DNA from: Stercorarius parasiticus
Taxonomy: Eukaryota; Chordata; Aves; Charadriiformes; Stercorariidae
Assembly: GCA_013396915.1 (NCBI GenBank)
Contig: VWZL01000113.1
Span: forward strand, 358,440-422,439
Direction: 5' to 3'
DNA length: 64,000 nucleotides
Made by a program: the position numbers and the translations under genes. The notes under the pieces were generated by a model that had not been told where the DNA came from, did not search any database, and saw nothing but the letters and a program-made list of their open reading frames with translations. Position 1 is the first letter of the stretch, and every line of letters begins with the position of its first letter. Shown in pieces: positions 12,279 to 25,800 of this stretch.

Positions 12279-12515
12279 CCATCTCAGTCAGCGATGGGTT
12301 GACCAGTCTAAGCATTATCTGTGTAGGCACCTTCGTCCTCTTAACGTTCACAGCACTGCTTCAATTTAAACAGATAAGCAAGCGTGTGCACTGTTGGCAC
12401 CATATATTTAGCAATGATTCTGTCAACCTCTTTTGCAAACGCCGCGTTAAACAAAACTCTCAGAAAGTTAACCACAAGAACAATCAGCAGAGAAGTGGTG
12501 CTCTGTCTTGTTTCT

Positions 12516-12521
12516 TTTATT
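12516..12521 (-). promoter_or_regulatory. MTHFD2L: Candidate MTHFD2L polyadenylation signal (proximal)
   Basis: This is a minus-strand AATAAA about 1.26 kb downstream of the MTHFD2L stop, the first canonical hexamer I found after the stop. A variant ATTAAA occurs nearer the stop, around 13127. Confidence 0.3.
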
Positions 12522-13775
12522 ACAGTATGTGCATTTGTTTGTTTAAGAGCAGTAATATTTAGCCACAATTTTTTTCCTTCCCATTTCAAGTTACTTAGAG
12601 TCTATTAGCAAACACCTAACCCTCTCAATGGAAATAAATCAAAGTTAGCACAACTGGGATAAAAACATGAAGAAAAAAGTCCAAACTGGCTCCCACTGGC
12701 TTCAGTAGGAATCAGGGTAGGCTCTTCACGTCAATAGCGCAGACGCTCAGTTCAACTGGCATCTTAGCAGTAACTCCCCTCCAACTTCTACACTGCATGA
12801 GACTATTCTAGATCCATCTTCGTAACTGGAAGTTTTGGGAATAGAAATATACTGATCTTATCATCCCATATAGTGCTCTCCAAGCAGCAAAACATCGTAG
12901 CCAAGGATTCACGGGGCTGAGCCTTACATCACGGACTTAAAAACAACCCTTCATGCAGTTTCGGAAAATAAAATTCCAACACACCTTGTAGATTTACCTA
13001 CATTCTGCCTAATTAAAGTCCAATCCAGCCCAGTCATCTATTCAAGGTTTTTTTGTGGGATGAGGGTATTGTGCACCAAAACATTTTGTCAAAGAAATCC
13101 AGAAATGGAAAGAAAAGAATTCTGGCTTTAATTCTAGCTACTCGTCCACGCATACCTCTTGCATACGTTTCAAGTCAAAATTTCACCAGTGTTCAAAGTT
13201 TACGTGACTATTTTAAAACAGGTACCGAACATTTGCCTTCACGACAGCATTACTGCCTGGCAGGTGAAACAAAAATTTCAGGCTTTCACTCCTTCCAGAA
13301 TCAACATTTCCGCTGCTATCTCTGTTTTAAAAAAAATAAATGCAAGACTTGAAACTACACACGGCGTGCTTCACAACCTCAGAACCCAAACCATATTTTT
13401 AAAAGATACTTAGCGTGTTGAAACTTATTTTTCATACCGTTTGAAAAATGTGCTTAAAAGATCTTGGTAACTGCACCCCATCCCCAGATACACAGGTATT
13501 TTTGTTATTCATGCTTCGTTCTTCATTTTCACACACATAATTGACCACCACCAACGTATCTGCATAGGCTGCATTCTCCAATTCATTTTTGCTCACAAGA
13601 AGTCAGCAGGAGGTAACACAAAGTATTTTAACATTTTGTAAACCATCAGTTTTAGCATACTTGACATGAAAAAATAAATACAATGTAGAAATAAATATCT
13701 TTGTCGTAAAAAATAAATGTTTTGTGTATCAATAAATAGAAACTTGGATTCTTCTTCCAAGGTAGCCCGCTAGCT

Positions 13776-13888
13776 CTAGTGAATGAGCTTTTTAGCAACT
13801 ATGAGTGTGTTCTTCAGAAGCATTGCAACAGTCATAGGTCCTACCCCTCCTGGCACTGGAGTGATAAAGCCAGCCTTCTTCTTCACTT
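13776..13888 (-). CDS. MTHFD2L: MTHFD2L coding exon 8 (C-terminus and stop)
   Basis: This 113-base coding part encodes residues 310-346: [20 protein letters not shown], the helix [15 protein letters not shown], then [11 protein letters not shown] is the second signature of the folate dehydrogenase/cyclohydrolase family. The acceptor follows a pyrimidine-rich tract (TTCTCTTAG). Confidence 0.96.
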
Positions 13889-16800
13889 CTAAGAGAAAAG
13901 AGAAAAAGGTATTGACTAAGAATGTTTTCAAAAACATTGGTTTTTTTCCTTCAGTTGCCCACATACGCCTAACCGGCCATGAGCAGAAAGGACTGCGACT
14001 TGGCAAGCACTGGAGAATACGGAAAAAGTTAAGGCACAATTCTTACTACAGCCACGGCAGTGACAGGATACAGTCTGGACCGGGGCTCCAAGGTAGTTTT
14101 CTTCATCTGAACATTATTACCCAGGGGCTAGTTCTGGGGCACGGTTTCACAACCTGTTTGAGCTGATCTACCCACAGCAGGCTGCCCTTTCCTCATGGGA
14201 GCGACACGCATTCAAACAACCTGTGGTCAGACAGATGCGAGGCTGATCCCGGCAGTTTTTTCTTGTTAAAGGGCAGCTTTCAACTGTTTGACCCGGCTGA
14301 CCAGCTGGCCCAGGAACGCCTGGGTGACATGAGGCCAAGACGACCCCAGGAGAGCAGCATGGACTTGCATCACGAGCTGCCGACTGTGATACAGCACCTT
14401 CAATACCCAGGAGAGCTACGGAAGCTGGGGATCTCATTCTGTAAGGAAAGAGATGACTCCCCAAACGGTGCGTGCTCCCGAGGAGCGGCACACAGAGCAG
14501 GAGCCTGCTGGAACTGTCAAAATCGACAGCAGAGCACCAGCAGCAGTCAAGTCACCCATTCGGCCTCTTTCCCCGGCTCTAGCTTGCTGCTTTTAACAGA
14601 GATAGTCTACAATCAGAAAAGGCAACTTAAGAAAACCGCAGAGGGAGAAATTACAGTTTCCTGGTTGATTTGTTTTTCTGCTTCACAACATGGACAAAGA
14701 ACAAAAACAAGAGCTGTCTTCAAGGTAAAACGGATCCTCGCGGCAAAATTCCCATTGCAACCCCAGCCATGAACACTCAGCTCCTCCAGAGAAGCAGAGA
14801 AGACTCCCCCCCGCCCCCCCAAATCGAGTGTTACCGGGGCGCCTATACTGAACTAGGATTTGGAGGCACAGATCTTCCCAAAGACTCCAACAGAAAGGAA
14901 ACTCTTACAGCTGTATTAGCTCCAACCACAAACCATGCCAGACTATCCGAAGTCAGTATACACCTTGAATGCTTGTGTTAAGGGGTACATATGTGTGGAT
15001 ATTTTTTTTTTTTTAAAGCATTTAAGTGAACACCTGTCAAGTTAACCTCTCTGTATGAGCAATTACTATAACGTAGCAATAAATCCTGACTCGATATTCT
15101 TATCTACTGTTGCAAAATGCAATCAACTGGAATTGCAGGTTACTTGCAAAGGAATTACATGCAACCAGCTGGGAACTCATTGCATGACAAACTGTAATGA
15201 GCAGTTATTTGCTAATAATGGTTAGTCCAAATGGCACATTACTAACCTGATTAGTTAGTACAGAGGTTTTTTTTTTCTCAAGTGACACCGTCAGAGGTTT
15301 TTTTGTTTGTTAGTTTGGGGTTTTTTTGCTTGCTTAGAAATAATTCCTTGAAAACTCACTCCCCACTTTTAAAAGCGTTGTTTTTAACAAGGCAGACATA
15401 CATACACAGGAGAAAACTGAGCAAGCTTAACTCTGACACCAGCACACACATTTCCACTGAAGTCACCACAGAACAGAATCTATACCTGGCTACGAGAAAA
15501 AGCGCCTCGGTTTTGGAACAAACAAGATAACATGCCGCTGCTTTAAGTGTATTCATCTTGAATATATGCTGTGCTTTACTGTTGATAATAACAAAGTCTC
15601 TCAAAAAGATGTATTAAGAGCAAACTTGAAAAGCTGGATATTGGGGTTTTTTTCAAAGCCTATTTGTTGGATTTTAAGGGGGAGTAAACGAAACAAAAAA
15701 ACCACTGTCTGAACTCCCCAAGGCATGGACCTAACGAGCATTCGCAGAAGTTAGCGGCAAGTATCTCGCCAAACTGAAGAACAGAAGATTCCATCTCATT
15801 GAGGACAGGTGGCAATAACAACTGGGAGGGTTTTAATCACTCAGTCGACCGGTACCACCAGACGTACTGCTAAAATATTTGTCACGGTAGACAAATTGCA
15901 ATGCATTTTTTTTACATGTAAATTTTAACAAATGAATTAAGGTCTCATACGACAGTTATTCTTTATATTCTCAAACACAAATAATACGTCTTTTTAATAG
16001 TTATACTGTTCTGAACTACCTACCGTTTGAGACTGGTGTTTACCGTTAATACAGTTAACACAAATTTCCGAGATGAATGTCATAATTATTGAAATATACC
16101 CACATCTGAAGTAAACACAGTAATTAACATAAAAAATATTTTAGGCATTTTGAATTGAAATAAGCTTGTTTCCAAGGCAATGTCACATACCTCTTTTTGT
16201 GGTATTATTCAAACTGCTCCTATCTTACTTACAAAGAGGTACAACCCACAACCGGACCATGCCTTACCTAAAGAAAGCCTTCTAATGAATATCACGTACA
16301 ACATTCATTGCCTCTAGTCTTAGTAACCGTACTCAGCACCGAACACACGGTGTTTTCACAAGTTGTTGGGGAATTTCTCTCCCCATACTCTATCATTATG
16401 GAAATCCCCGTGGGTCAGCGTGGCAGAAGATGTATTTTTTTATCAGTTGGCATAAAACCACCTGGATAGCTTATTCACAAAAGCCGGTCCAGACTTTTAA
16501 ATGCACAACAGGTGTCTGTGTTGGGGAAACTACCATCTGATAAGTTTCCATCTGTAAGTGTAAATACAGATATGGTGAATGCAATTTTCCAAGATGAATA
16601 CCAGCGACCAAAGGGGGAAAAGTAACCTGGCCCTCAAAAACGTAAACACATTTCCCTTTCCTCGTGAAGCGTAGTAGGCCAAAGCACGGTTCCAAGACGG
16701 CACTTCAGTGTGACCGATCTCACGTCAGCGAGTAAGGTGCTGCGCGGTCAGTTCCTCCAGAAGGTCTTGTTTCTGCTTCTCAGCAACACTGTAACTTTGT

Positions 16801-19800
16801 CCCTAGCTTTAAGTCTGCTTTCTCGAGATGCATGCTCATCTCTCTGCCAATCTCGTACATGTTGGTATACAAATTAGGTGCCTATGGGGGAGGAGCTGCT
16901 ATTTTGCAGTTTCTGTCAAACCTTAAAATCTTCCTTTGATTCTTCACAAGAAATGAAATGTAGATCGTTTCCTTGAAAAACAGGACCCGCTGCTTTGGAA
17001 ACAGCCCTTCATTCCTAGGTTCCTTTAAAGCTAACGACATCAGACACCTAATAGGGTTAATCACACAAACCACGGGCAAGTCTCAACCTGAAGGCAGTTC
17101 TGGGTCTTGTGCATCTGCATTAACTGATGCAGAGTAATTCCTGCCTAAGCACTGTTTCCACACAGCTTTATTAGTCCCTGTAAAGCTACTCTGGATCACT
17201 GCATCCCTGCAGCACTGCATAAGCGCAAATCACGTGCTCCGCAATCACAGTAGATAGCCAACGTTCTACTCTACAAATCCCAGGATTCTTCCCACTAAGC
17301 ACTGTGGGATTCCAACCAGCAAGCATCTACGCCTTTTCGCGGAGTTCCTTCTTTTTGGTGTTACCCGTTTCTCTTACCGCAGCTATTTTAACAGCAATAT
17401 AAAGGAAAACCAAGGAATTACGGCCCAGTACTGTAATTCTCGTACTGCATACGTAGATCTTTCCTCCCCCCGTACCTCTAAAAGCCAAGCAACAGAGGCA
17501 TCTGGGGCAGAAAAATCCAGCGTGCCATTATGCACACAAACTTCTTTGCATTCAGCTAATCAGCACCGGATAGGAAATCGCTGTAGCCTTGGGAAGAGTA
17601 CCCAGACTTGGCCATCCAGCAGCTTACTGCCACCAGTTAGCACTCAGTCAATCCGGCCTCCCGGCGGTCATAGCCTAACGCTAACCTTCTTATTTATTTC
17701 TTGCACCAGTGGAGCACCACAACGGGCAACGCTTCCCATGATTTTTGCAGAGCAGCGATATGGTTACAAGCTTGCACAAACTGGATTTTTATCGCCAGGT
17801 CTTCAAAATCAACTGAGAAATTAACGAACAAATGCCATAGCAAAAGCAGCAGGAACATCCGCATTCTAATTTCACACGCAGTGCTTGAAAAAACTGCACA
17901 GAGAGATAATTTGAAAAAGATCTCAAAAATCTGAAGAGAAGCCTACAGCCTGGAAGTTCACACAACAAATGCAAAGCGTCAGCGAAGAACCGTCAGAAGC
18001 GACGGATATCACAAAGCCAGGGTTTTCCACAAACTGTAGCTGATACACAATTTCCATTAAGAAATACGATTCGAAGATTATCCTGGTAAACCCCTTAAAC
18101 TACATGAACAACTTTCGAGAAACTTGTCAACTTGCCCCATTACTTTGTAGTCAGTGGTCCTGTAGCTGATGAGGAGAGGATACACTTCCCTGGTTTTCGC
18201 TCAACTGATTCTTTTTGGCACGCTTGGTCTATCCCGAAGTGGTACGTCAATCGGGTCCACTCTCCACCTTAATAATACTCAACGTACCGTTTCCCTGGTT
18301 TCCCTATGTTCGCTATGTACAAATATCCTTACTCTAAGCAAATCCATACTATATGCCCATGACCCTTCATCATATCCATCACTCGTTGAGGCAGTCTTTT
18401 CTGCTATTCAGCACTGGGTACTCCTCCTTACTCCCGGCGGCACCCATTTCCCAGAATCTCTTTTACATCGCCTAGGCTGTGCAAGACAGACGAGTGGGGA
18501 GAACAATTCTCATTTACAAAGCCCTCCACTGATATAGCAACTACATCACCTATCCAATAAAGACTCTAACCAGCACTACCGTCTGCTTGTCAGAGATATG
18601 GGAAGAATCACTCGAGTTCTCTACACTTTAGTTTCACGGGCATTTCCAGTTCCAGTTTCAAAGGTTAGCTACCACATTGACGTGTAACTACCCTGCTCTA
18701 CCAGTCACTCCTGGAAATGGTGCTCCACCCAAAAAAGCTGTTCCAGCTAAATGCTCTTGCTAAGTTGTTGCTTTACTTCATGTTCCTGGTCCTCGTAGCC
18801 CTCCTCCCCCCTTAGCATTACTGCTGTGGCAACAAAAGCCCTATAAAACAGGGCCAAGTACACCCACACACGCATTGCCCTGTTCACAGAAATATGTCTC
18901 CCCTTCTGTGACTGAAACTCGCGGCGCGAAAGCAACTAAAATGGCGCTGGCGATAATCTCAGGATGCCACTGCCTCTCCTCCTCCCTGTCTCCTCACTCT
19001 CCCTCTTGTGGTTCCCAGAAGCTACAGAGGTTTCTCTCCCTGGACCGTATGTTTTGACAAATTCTTAACATATATAGGGGCACACGGAATGTGCTGTGCT
19101 GGTTATATAAGGAGAGGTGCACACGCCCTTCAAAATGTCCTAGCAATATCAGACTGGGTACCTCAGGGCTTCACAGCTGACCCCTACGTGCACTGCATTT
19201 TCCGCTGTTGTTCTTTCAGATACCTTGGAACNTCGCTTCTTTTGGTGCAGACACCGTTTGGAGTGTCAAAATTAAGAGGACATACGGGGATGGGGGAAAT
19301 GGCAAATGCTGTTTAAAGACATTCCATAATACAGCCTGGGATTTTCACCCAAAATAAACGTTTACGTCTGACAAGCACAGAGGTACCCTGATGCCACTGC
19401 TACCAAGCCAGCCATTATAGCAGCTGTAATAGCGATACGCACAAGTCTGATACCGTTAAATTTTTTTTAAGTCAACTAAATTATCTTGTTGCTCCTCCTC
19501 ATCTGCCGGACTTTAAAAGACAGCCGAAGCGTGTTCCTAGGCTTGAGAGTGTGTACACACGCATATGGCAGGGGTCAGTCCTCAGCCCACTGTGGGAATC
19601 GCTGTCAAGGGCAAGGTCTCTGGCTGCGGCTGACTGCATGCAACCCCGTTGCCTACAGCAGACGCGGACATGACTCAAACAAATGCAGATTTTTGAATGG
19701 ATTTCAAAACTCTTTTTTTGAGCAGCTATCAAATTCTCTTGGCCTGTGGTAGGAATGCGGTAGGAATTTTTTCCTCTAGGCATTTCTTAGATTGAATTCA

Positions 19801-22800
19801 ATAATGAACAACATTACAAAATTTTGAAATGGCATCCTTTTGTTGTTAAAGCGATAAAAATAAACGTTAGTGTCTAACCTACCCCCTAGAGATTAGAGTA
19901 TGGCATCCAAACATTGCTAGGATATGGCAACTGAATCAAAACACTCTCCACCCATCCAATAAACTTAATTTCCACTACGGGAGATTTTCAGTCAGATGAC
20001 CTGGTCAAGTAAGCCCTTTCCATCTGTTTCTTATAAATCAAATTTAACCTCTGATAGCCCAGTTAAATCTCTGCTCTCCCTACGGCCACATTTTTCTACT
20101 TAAAAAAGCGGCTGATGAGATAGTAGGTATCGGTGGGCTACATGATGTTAAAGAGGTGCGGCTTGTCACGCTAGCCATTTACGTGCCTAGCCTTGACCTG
20201 CAAAAGTCATTCTCATTTAAGCTTAAATATAAATTCAGTCAAGCGATCAAAGGGAGTCAAAGGATAAAACTATTTGCTACCTGAATACACTAGCTTGTTC
20301 CATTTCCTAACTGCCAAACCAAATACTTCGCAAGGGCGATTTACTTTTTAGTATTCAGAACCATATACACTGGGATGGGTTTTTTTTGTTGTTAGAGATT
20401 TAGTGAAACTTTCACCGATACCAATGCACCAACAACAATTTCCCTTTGGCAATGTACAGTGAAATGCTACTTGCAACTGTAGCGGCATAATCCAAGTTGA
20501 AGTTCCTCCCTCTTTTTTGGATCTTCCCTCCCCCCAGGTAAAATCCTGAGAACAACCCACAGCAGACATGACGAGACATATACAGTGCATTGCTGAAACT
20601 CTGAATCATGACCTTGCCATTGAATCTACACCTATAATACATTCAGAAGGTCTCACGTTTAAAGAAAAACAAACAAAAAGGATACAATTTCACATTTCCC
20701 AAACTTATAGCTTTTTTTCCTCCCACAGCTGCTAAAGCAAACAAAAAAGTCCTGAAAACTGTCTGTACTTTAGTTCGGTTCTGAAAAGAGAAAATATAAC
20801 TTTTTACTTGTGATAGTATAAGCAGGATAACAAAACAAAACAAAAAAAAGTTTGAGTTGCACTCCAAGTATTTTTCTACTGGAGCTCTATTGTACACGTG
20901 TAGTTACACATTTCCAAATGCCTGCCGAGACAATCGCTCAGCTACACTCGTGCAAGTAATTTCATTGACTTTAACAGACAGGTATCATGTACGATAAGTA
21001 AAAGAAGCAGGAACTAAGGGAGTGATGTAATGACAAATATATACAGCTGGCTAGAAACATTTTGAATATAATTAAGCTTTGAGACATTATGCCAGCCAAG
21101 ATGTTAATAACCGTGAAAAAAAACCTGTGGGTGATTTTCATACTTATCAAAATAAGGAACTGTTGAGAACCATTAATAATGTGGGGAAATGCTGTCTAAG
21201 CTTCCCACACTCAACTCTGCCAATAAGCTTTAATTTTCAACTGCAACAATCCTGCTATTCCAGTCTGGAGCTCCTCCAGAGCAGAGATATTTAATCAAGT
21301 TAAATTGTGAACTTGCTCTGCAACACATTAAACATAAAAAGATCAATATGTAATACGAATTTTTATCTGTTAGGCTTGCCTGGACCAAGATTTTCAACAG
21401 CTTAAAACGAACCCACATTAAACCTTAGCATAAAGTATACTTGTAAAGCAGAAGTAAGATTTTCACATACGAGCGTAGAGCGAGAGCGGAAAAGGAGGCT
21501 GCGGTATAATAATCTTTGCTATAAACAGTGGGAGACCCTATACTTGCGAAAGAGCAGAAACTGTTTTTATTGCTTACTCTTGAAACACTTCACAGACTCA
21601 CAAAGGATTAAAGACACCTGGAGACAAGCGTCCTGTGCCACCTCATTGCCGTAACAGCTCATGCGCATCTCTTACACGTTGCCGGTACGTGTAATTCAAA
21701 GTAACACTTCCTCTCTTAAATAACATACCATTTCTTGAGAGCAGATAAACGAACATACAGTTTTTCTTCTTACTGAAGTAAATTAGAAAAAATTCCTGCA
21801 AGTCTTAACTCATCTGAGACACTGGCTATTCCAAGTATTTATCACGAATGAATCCCACGAACTTAACATATTTATCCAACAGGTTCGTATAAAGAGTGTT
21901 TTGCTGACCTTCAAAGTCCACATCCCCAACTAATTTCGTCTTTCCCGTGACAGGATCGTGGATATGGTTGATGCCTACATCAATCACAGCTGCACCTTCT
22001 TTTACCATATCAGTTGTAATCAACTTCGGGATACCTGGAATCAAGATAGATTTGATTAATATGGCCAGGTAGTTTTAGGTCATCGGTTTCAAATCATATC
22101 CAGGGGTGTACATGCACATGTACGTATGCACAAAAAAGAAGCTAAGTCTTTCACTTGATATTTTTCTTGATACATCACACAGAAAACAATTATTCCTCAG
22201 TTTCACACAGTTCGTAATCATAAGAAGAACAGGTGATATTTGTTCATTTTGTCTCAATATTCTCAGCTAAACCTGCAGTCACCAACACGGTCAACATGAC
22301 CTCAACGACGGGAAGTACTCGCTGGTTTGTGGTACTAAGTCCATCTCATCGCATTTCCAAAGAAAAGCTGGACGATAAAGATGCTCTGCGAGCCACCAGA
22401 AACTGCTAGTATTGTCAGAGGTCTGCCGATCCAGACGTGTCGTCAACTGCTGAAGCAAGCCGTGTATGTTACCTCGACAGCATTTTCTTTAATCTTCGCT
22501 TTTTTTAATACCTGTATTGCATTTGTGTTACTCTTGACTTCTCTGATTTCTCATATACTTCACTTGTTAGCTGCATGACGTTTCAAGCAGTTACTTAACT
22601 AATGAACAAGAACTACATGAAATACCACTGCTGTAAAAAAAATAAAATATATATACATATAGAGAGAGAGAGATACGCTAGCACGGTAAGACAATCCCAT
22701 CTACCCTGCCTTCTTATTTTTGATTCCTGTTATTTATAAGCAACAGGTAGACAACAAGGAAAAACAAAACGGCTAGCTCAGATTTAGCTATAATAAACAG

Positions 22801-25800
22801 CAGCGGCTCAATTTGTAGGAGAGAAGAAACCGCCTTTCAAGCAAAACTTTCTCCGCCTGATCTTCTCATAAGCGAGAAAAACACACTAGATGACAGAAAA
22901 TCAAGTGGGGTGTTGTATCCATGTAAGAGGCTGCAATGGTACTTTAGGAAAACGAAAGCGTGTGCAGAAGAAGTACCACAAAGACCAGGTGTTTGTTTAT
23001 CATGTCACTAGCGCGATGGCAGAGATCGCTTATTACCTATTAGTGGCATAAGGTTCAGATGACACAAAGCTGGAAAGAACTTTAAAGAGAAGCTTAGCTT
23101 TCAAGTGCCACTGGAAACAAGGAACAAAGCATCAAAAATCATTTGACATCGAACAGAGAGGAAGGAAAGGCACCACATTTACATACCGTTACCCCTCACA
23201 AAGGCAAGACAGCGAACAACTGGTTAGGCAGTAATTTTTCAGAAAGAGAATTTTGAGATTGGATCAACTGAACGCCGACACAATCACGCCACTGCATGAC
23301 ACGCACAGTGTCTGACAATGACCTCTCACAGGGGAGCTTCTACAAAACACCATGTCCCGCTATTTATAGCAAATTGGGCTATCTCCCCGCTTGACCAAAG
23401 AGGGCCGGGCCTCATTGTCCTAGGGTATGATTTTTTTGCTATTAAGAAACTGCAGCTAAGACAGAGTGCTGCAACACGCCCTCTCAGCTCTTCCATATGC
23501 ACCGTATTTCTTGAGCACATTTTAATGTAAAGCATCTTGATATTCATCACGAAGATGTTCAACAGTCAGGACTGAGAAAACCTAAAAGGTCACCCGAGGT
23601 TCCAGATTACGAGCCGAGTCGATGGCTGTATGTTTCCAGTCAGCACAGCCGAGCTATCTATATACACAGCAAGAGACACCAAAACAGTTACTTAGGTATC
23701 GAAAGAACTGAAGTACAAAAATGACAACTGAATTACAAGAAAAATCTGACCTTGGTCCTACCAAAGGACATGGGGGCAAAACACCATTTTCTCAGCAGAA
23801 GTACCGGACAGCGAATGTCTTCCACTTTGTGAAGACCACCGCTGCGTGGGATTTCAAACTGCAGGTAGCACCACATGCGTACTTTGAGCAGATCAATCTC
23901 ACCCAGCCTCCCCAATGTGCTGAAGCCAGAGGCAAGGCTTCTATGGCATGCCAACAGCTCCGCTTGATGCACAGAAAAGACCTCCCTTTCAAGAAGAGCA
24001 GTTCAGTAGGATCCCGCTTTGTAGAGAGCAGTTTTACTTACAGGAAAGGCCACCTTAGAACAAACATACTAGCACTGCTTTACAAACAGCAGCAGCATCT
24101 GTGACCAGACATCTGGAAGTTTACGCCTGGACAATCACAACAAACGAAGCGCCTGCTGGAATGTTAAGGCAAAGCAGTATCTGAGACCAAAGTCACTGCA
24201 TGCTATCAGAGAGCCAAGAATATCAAGTCCTTAGACATCATCCGCATTAGCCTATCGTACATTAATTGCAACAGCAGCAATCTCTCCTCTGTATTCATTT
24301 TAAATGACTCCCTAAATTTCTTTCCTACAACGCAACCTCCAACTTTGAGTGACGGGACATTCCAACTTCAGAGTTACCATTCACCTCGCTGCTTCTCCCT
24401 CAGTTCTGCAAGGAAAGCTCATCCTAGTAACAGAATATCTCCAAAGGGGGAGTCTAAGCTCTGCTCTCCCCACCAAAGCAGATTTTTCTCAGGTGGAGAG
24501 AAGAAAAAAAAAGAAAAAGAAAAAAAAGCAAATCCATATGGTTTGAGACGGTAGTTTTATTGGAGGCGAGCCCTGATATACAATGGCTTTGGCTTCATTT
24601 AAAGTGCTCGATCGCAGCCAATTAATCATATAGATAGAGACAACAGAAGAACCTTCTTTGCTCTCCATTTCTCACTCCCCCACAGGACACAAGCTTGAAA
24701 CTCTGCTTCTAATATTGAGCAAGCCAAGACCTCAAATTCCTTCCAATGCCACCCGATAACATCTGGCTGCCTCTACTTCATCACACTCTTACGCAATCAA
24801 TTGCAAGCCGTCTCGTAATTGGATAATGCCTCGGCCTTATGGGGGTAAATGATCTGTGTGTGATAGGAATGGAAGCATATTAACGGAAGCTGCACAGTTA
24901 CACCCTTTGTAAAATGGCTTGCTAATAGGCCAAATACTTAATAGCAACAAATAAACTAACCCCCAAACCAAATGAGCAGATCTATTTACTTAAGCCTGCT
25001 TTGCATACCAAGTAGGAAGAGATAAGCGTTACAGCAGCTATTCCTAAAATGCACTGACTGAAGAACGTGGGAAAATCTTTCATCGGTAATTTTTGTAGAA
25101 AACGATGAATCACTGCTTAAACAAAAGAGAAACAAAGCCCTACCTAATCCCAGCTTAGGTACAAGGACTGTAAAATAGCCAGCTCCTGAGAAAGCTAACC
25201 AGCCACTATCTGAATAAAAGGGTCTGACAAATTAGCAATTCCTATACAGGAGGACCACAGATCATGCCCCGAGGGGCAGCACAAGTAGTCCCAGCAGAAT
25301 TTCACCTGGCATTTGGCATCCCCATTCCTTCTCCTCTTTACCCCCTCTCCAAACCTCGCAGGCAGACGACTGGTCTCTCTCAAGGCAGACTGGAAAGCCA
25401 AGACAGCAGAAGCAGCGGGTCAACTAGTCAAAGACCGCCTACGGCCTCCACCACCACCCTGGGAGTACTGCGGTGGCCATATGAGCACCACAGGTAAAGC
25501 CGCACTTTTTCTTCTACTACGGGTCTGGGCCGATGGCAGAAAGAACAGACTCCATGGGATATGTGTATAAGCAGGGACAGTGGGCCAAGACTGCAAGGCT
25601 ACGGTGGGATGCAAAGTGCTGCGTATGTACCGTCCTGTTTCCGTAACAGGGAACATTATGCTTTGCCTAGAAATGCAAAAGCTGTGTGGTATTGAAAGAG
25701 TTTAGCAAGCTCCACCTAGAAGCAGAGACACCTATTTTAGGGAAGGGTAGGCTGGACAAAAGCAGCATTGTTGGAACTTACGATGCAAGTAGTTGGGAGA

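Larger units (their letters stand above)
9974..13775. other. EPGN-MTHFD2L intergenic region
   Basis: This 3.8 kb gap separates the EPGN start from the MTHFD2L stop; both genes are read leftwards. It holds the EPGN promoter candidate, a moderately GC-rich stretch at about 10390-10790, an A tract at about 11226-11240, and the probable MTHFD2L 3'UTR in its right third. No further coding exon was recognised. Confidence 0.6.

Noticed and set aside
14263..14772. 169-codon plus-strand frame in MTHFD2L intron 7
   Set aside because: It is GC-richer than its surroundings, but no family, promoter or splice signals could be recognised. It is probably a chance frame.
18169..18537. 122-codon plus-strand frame in MTHFD2L intron 7
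   Set aside because: No recognisable domain, and it is antisense within an intron.
19232..19232. Single undetermined base (another at 45673)
   Set aside because: These are ambiguous consensus bases in introns, with no biological meaning.
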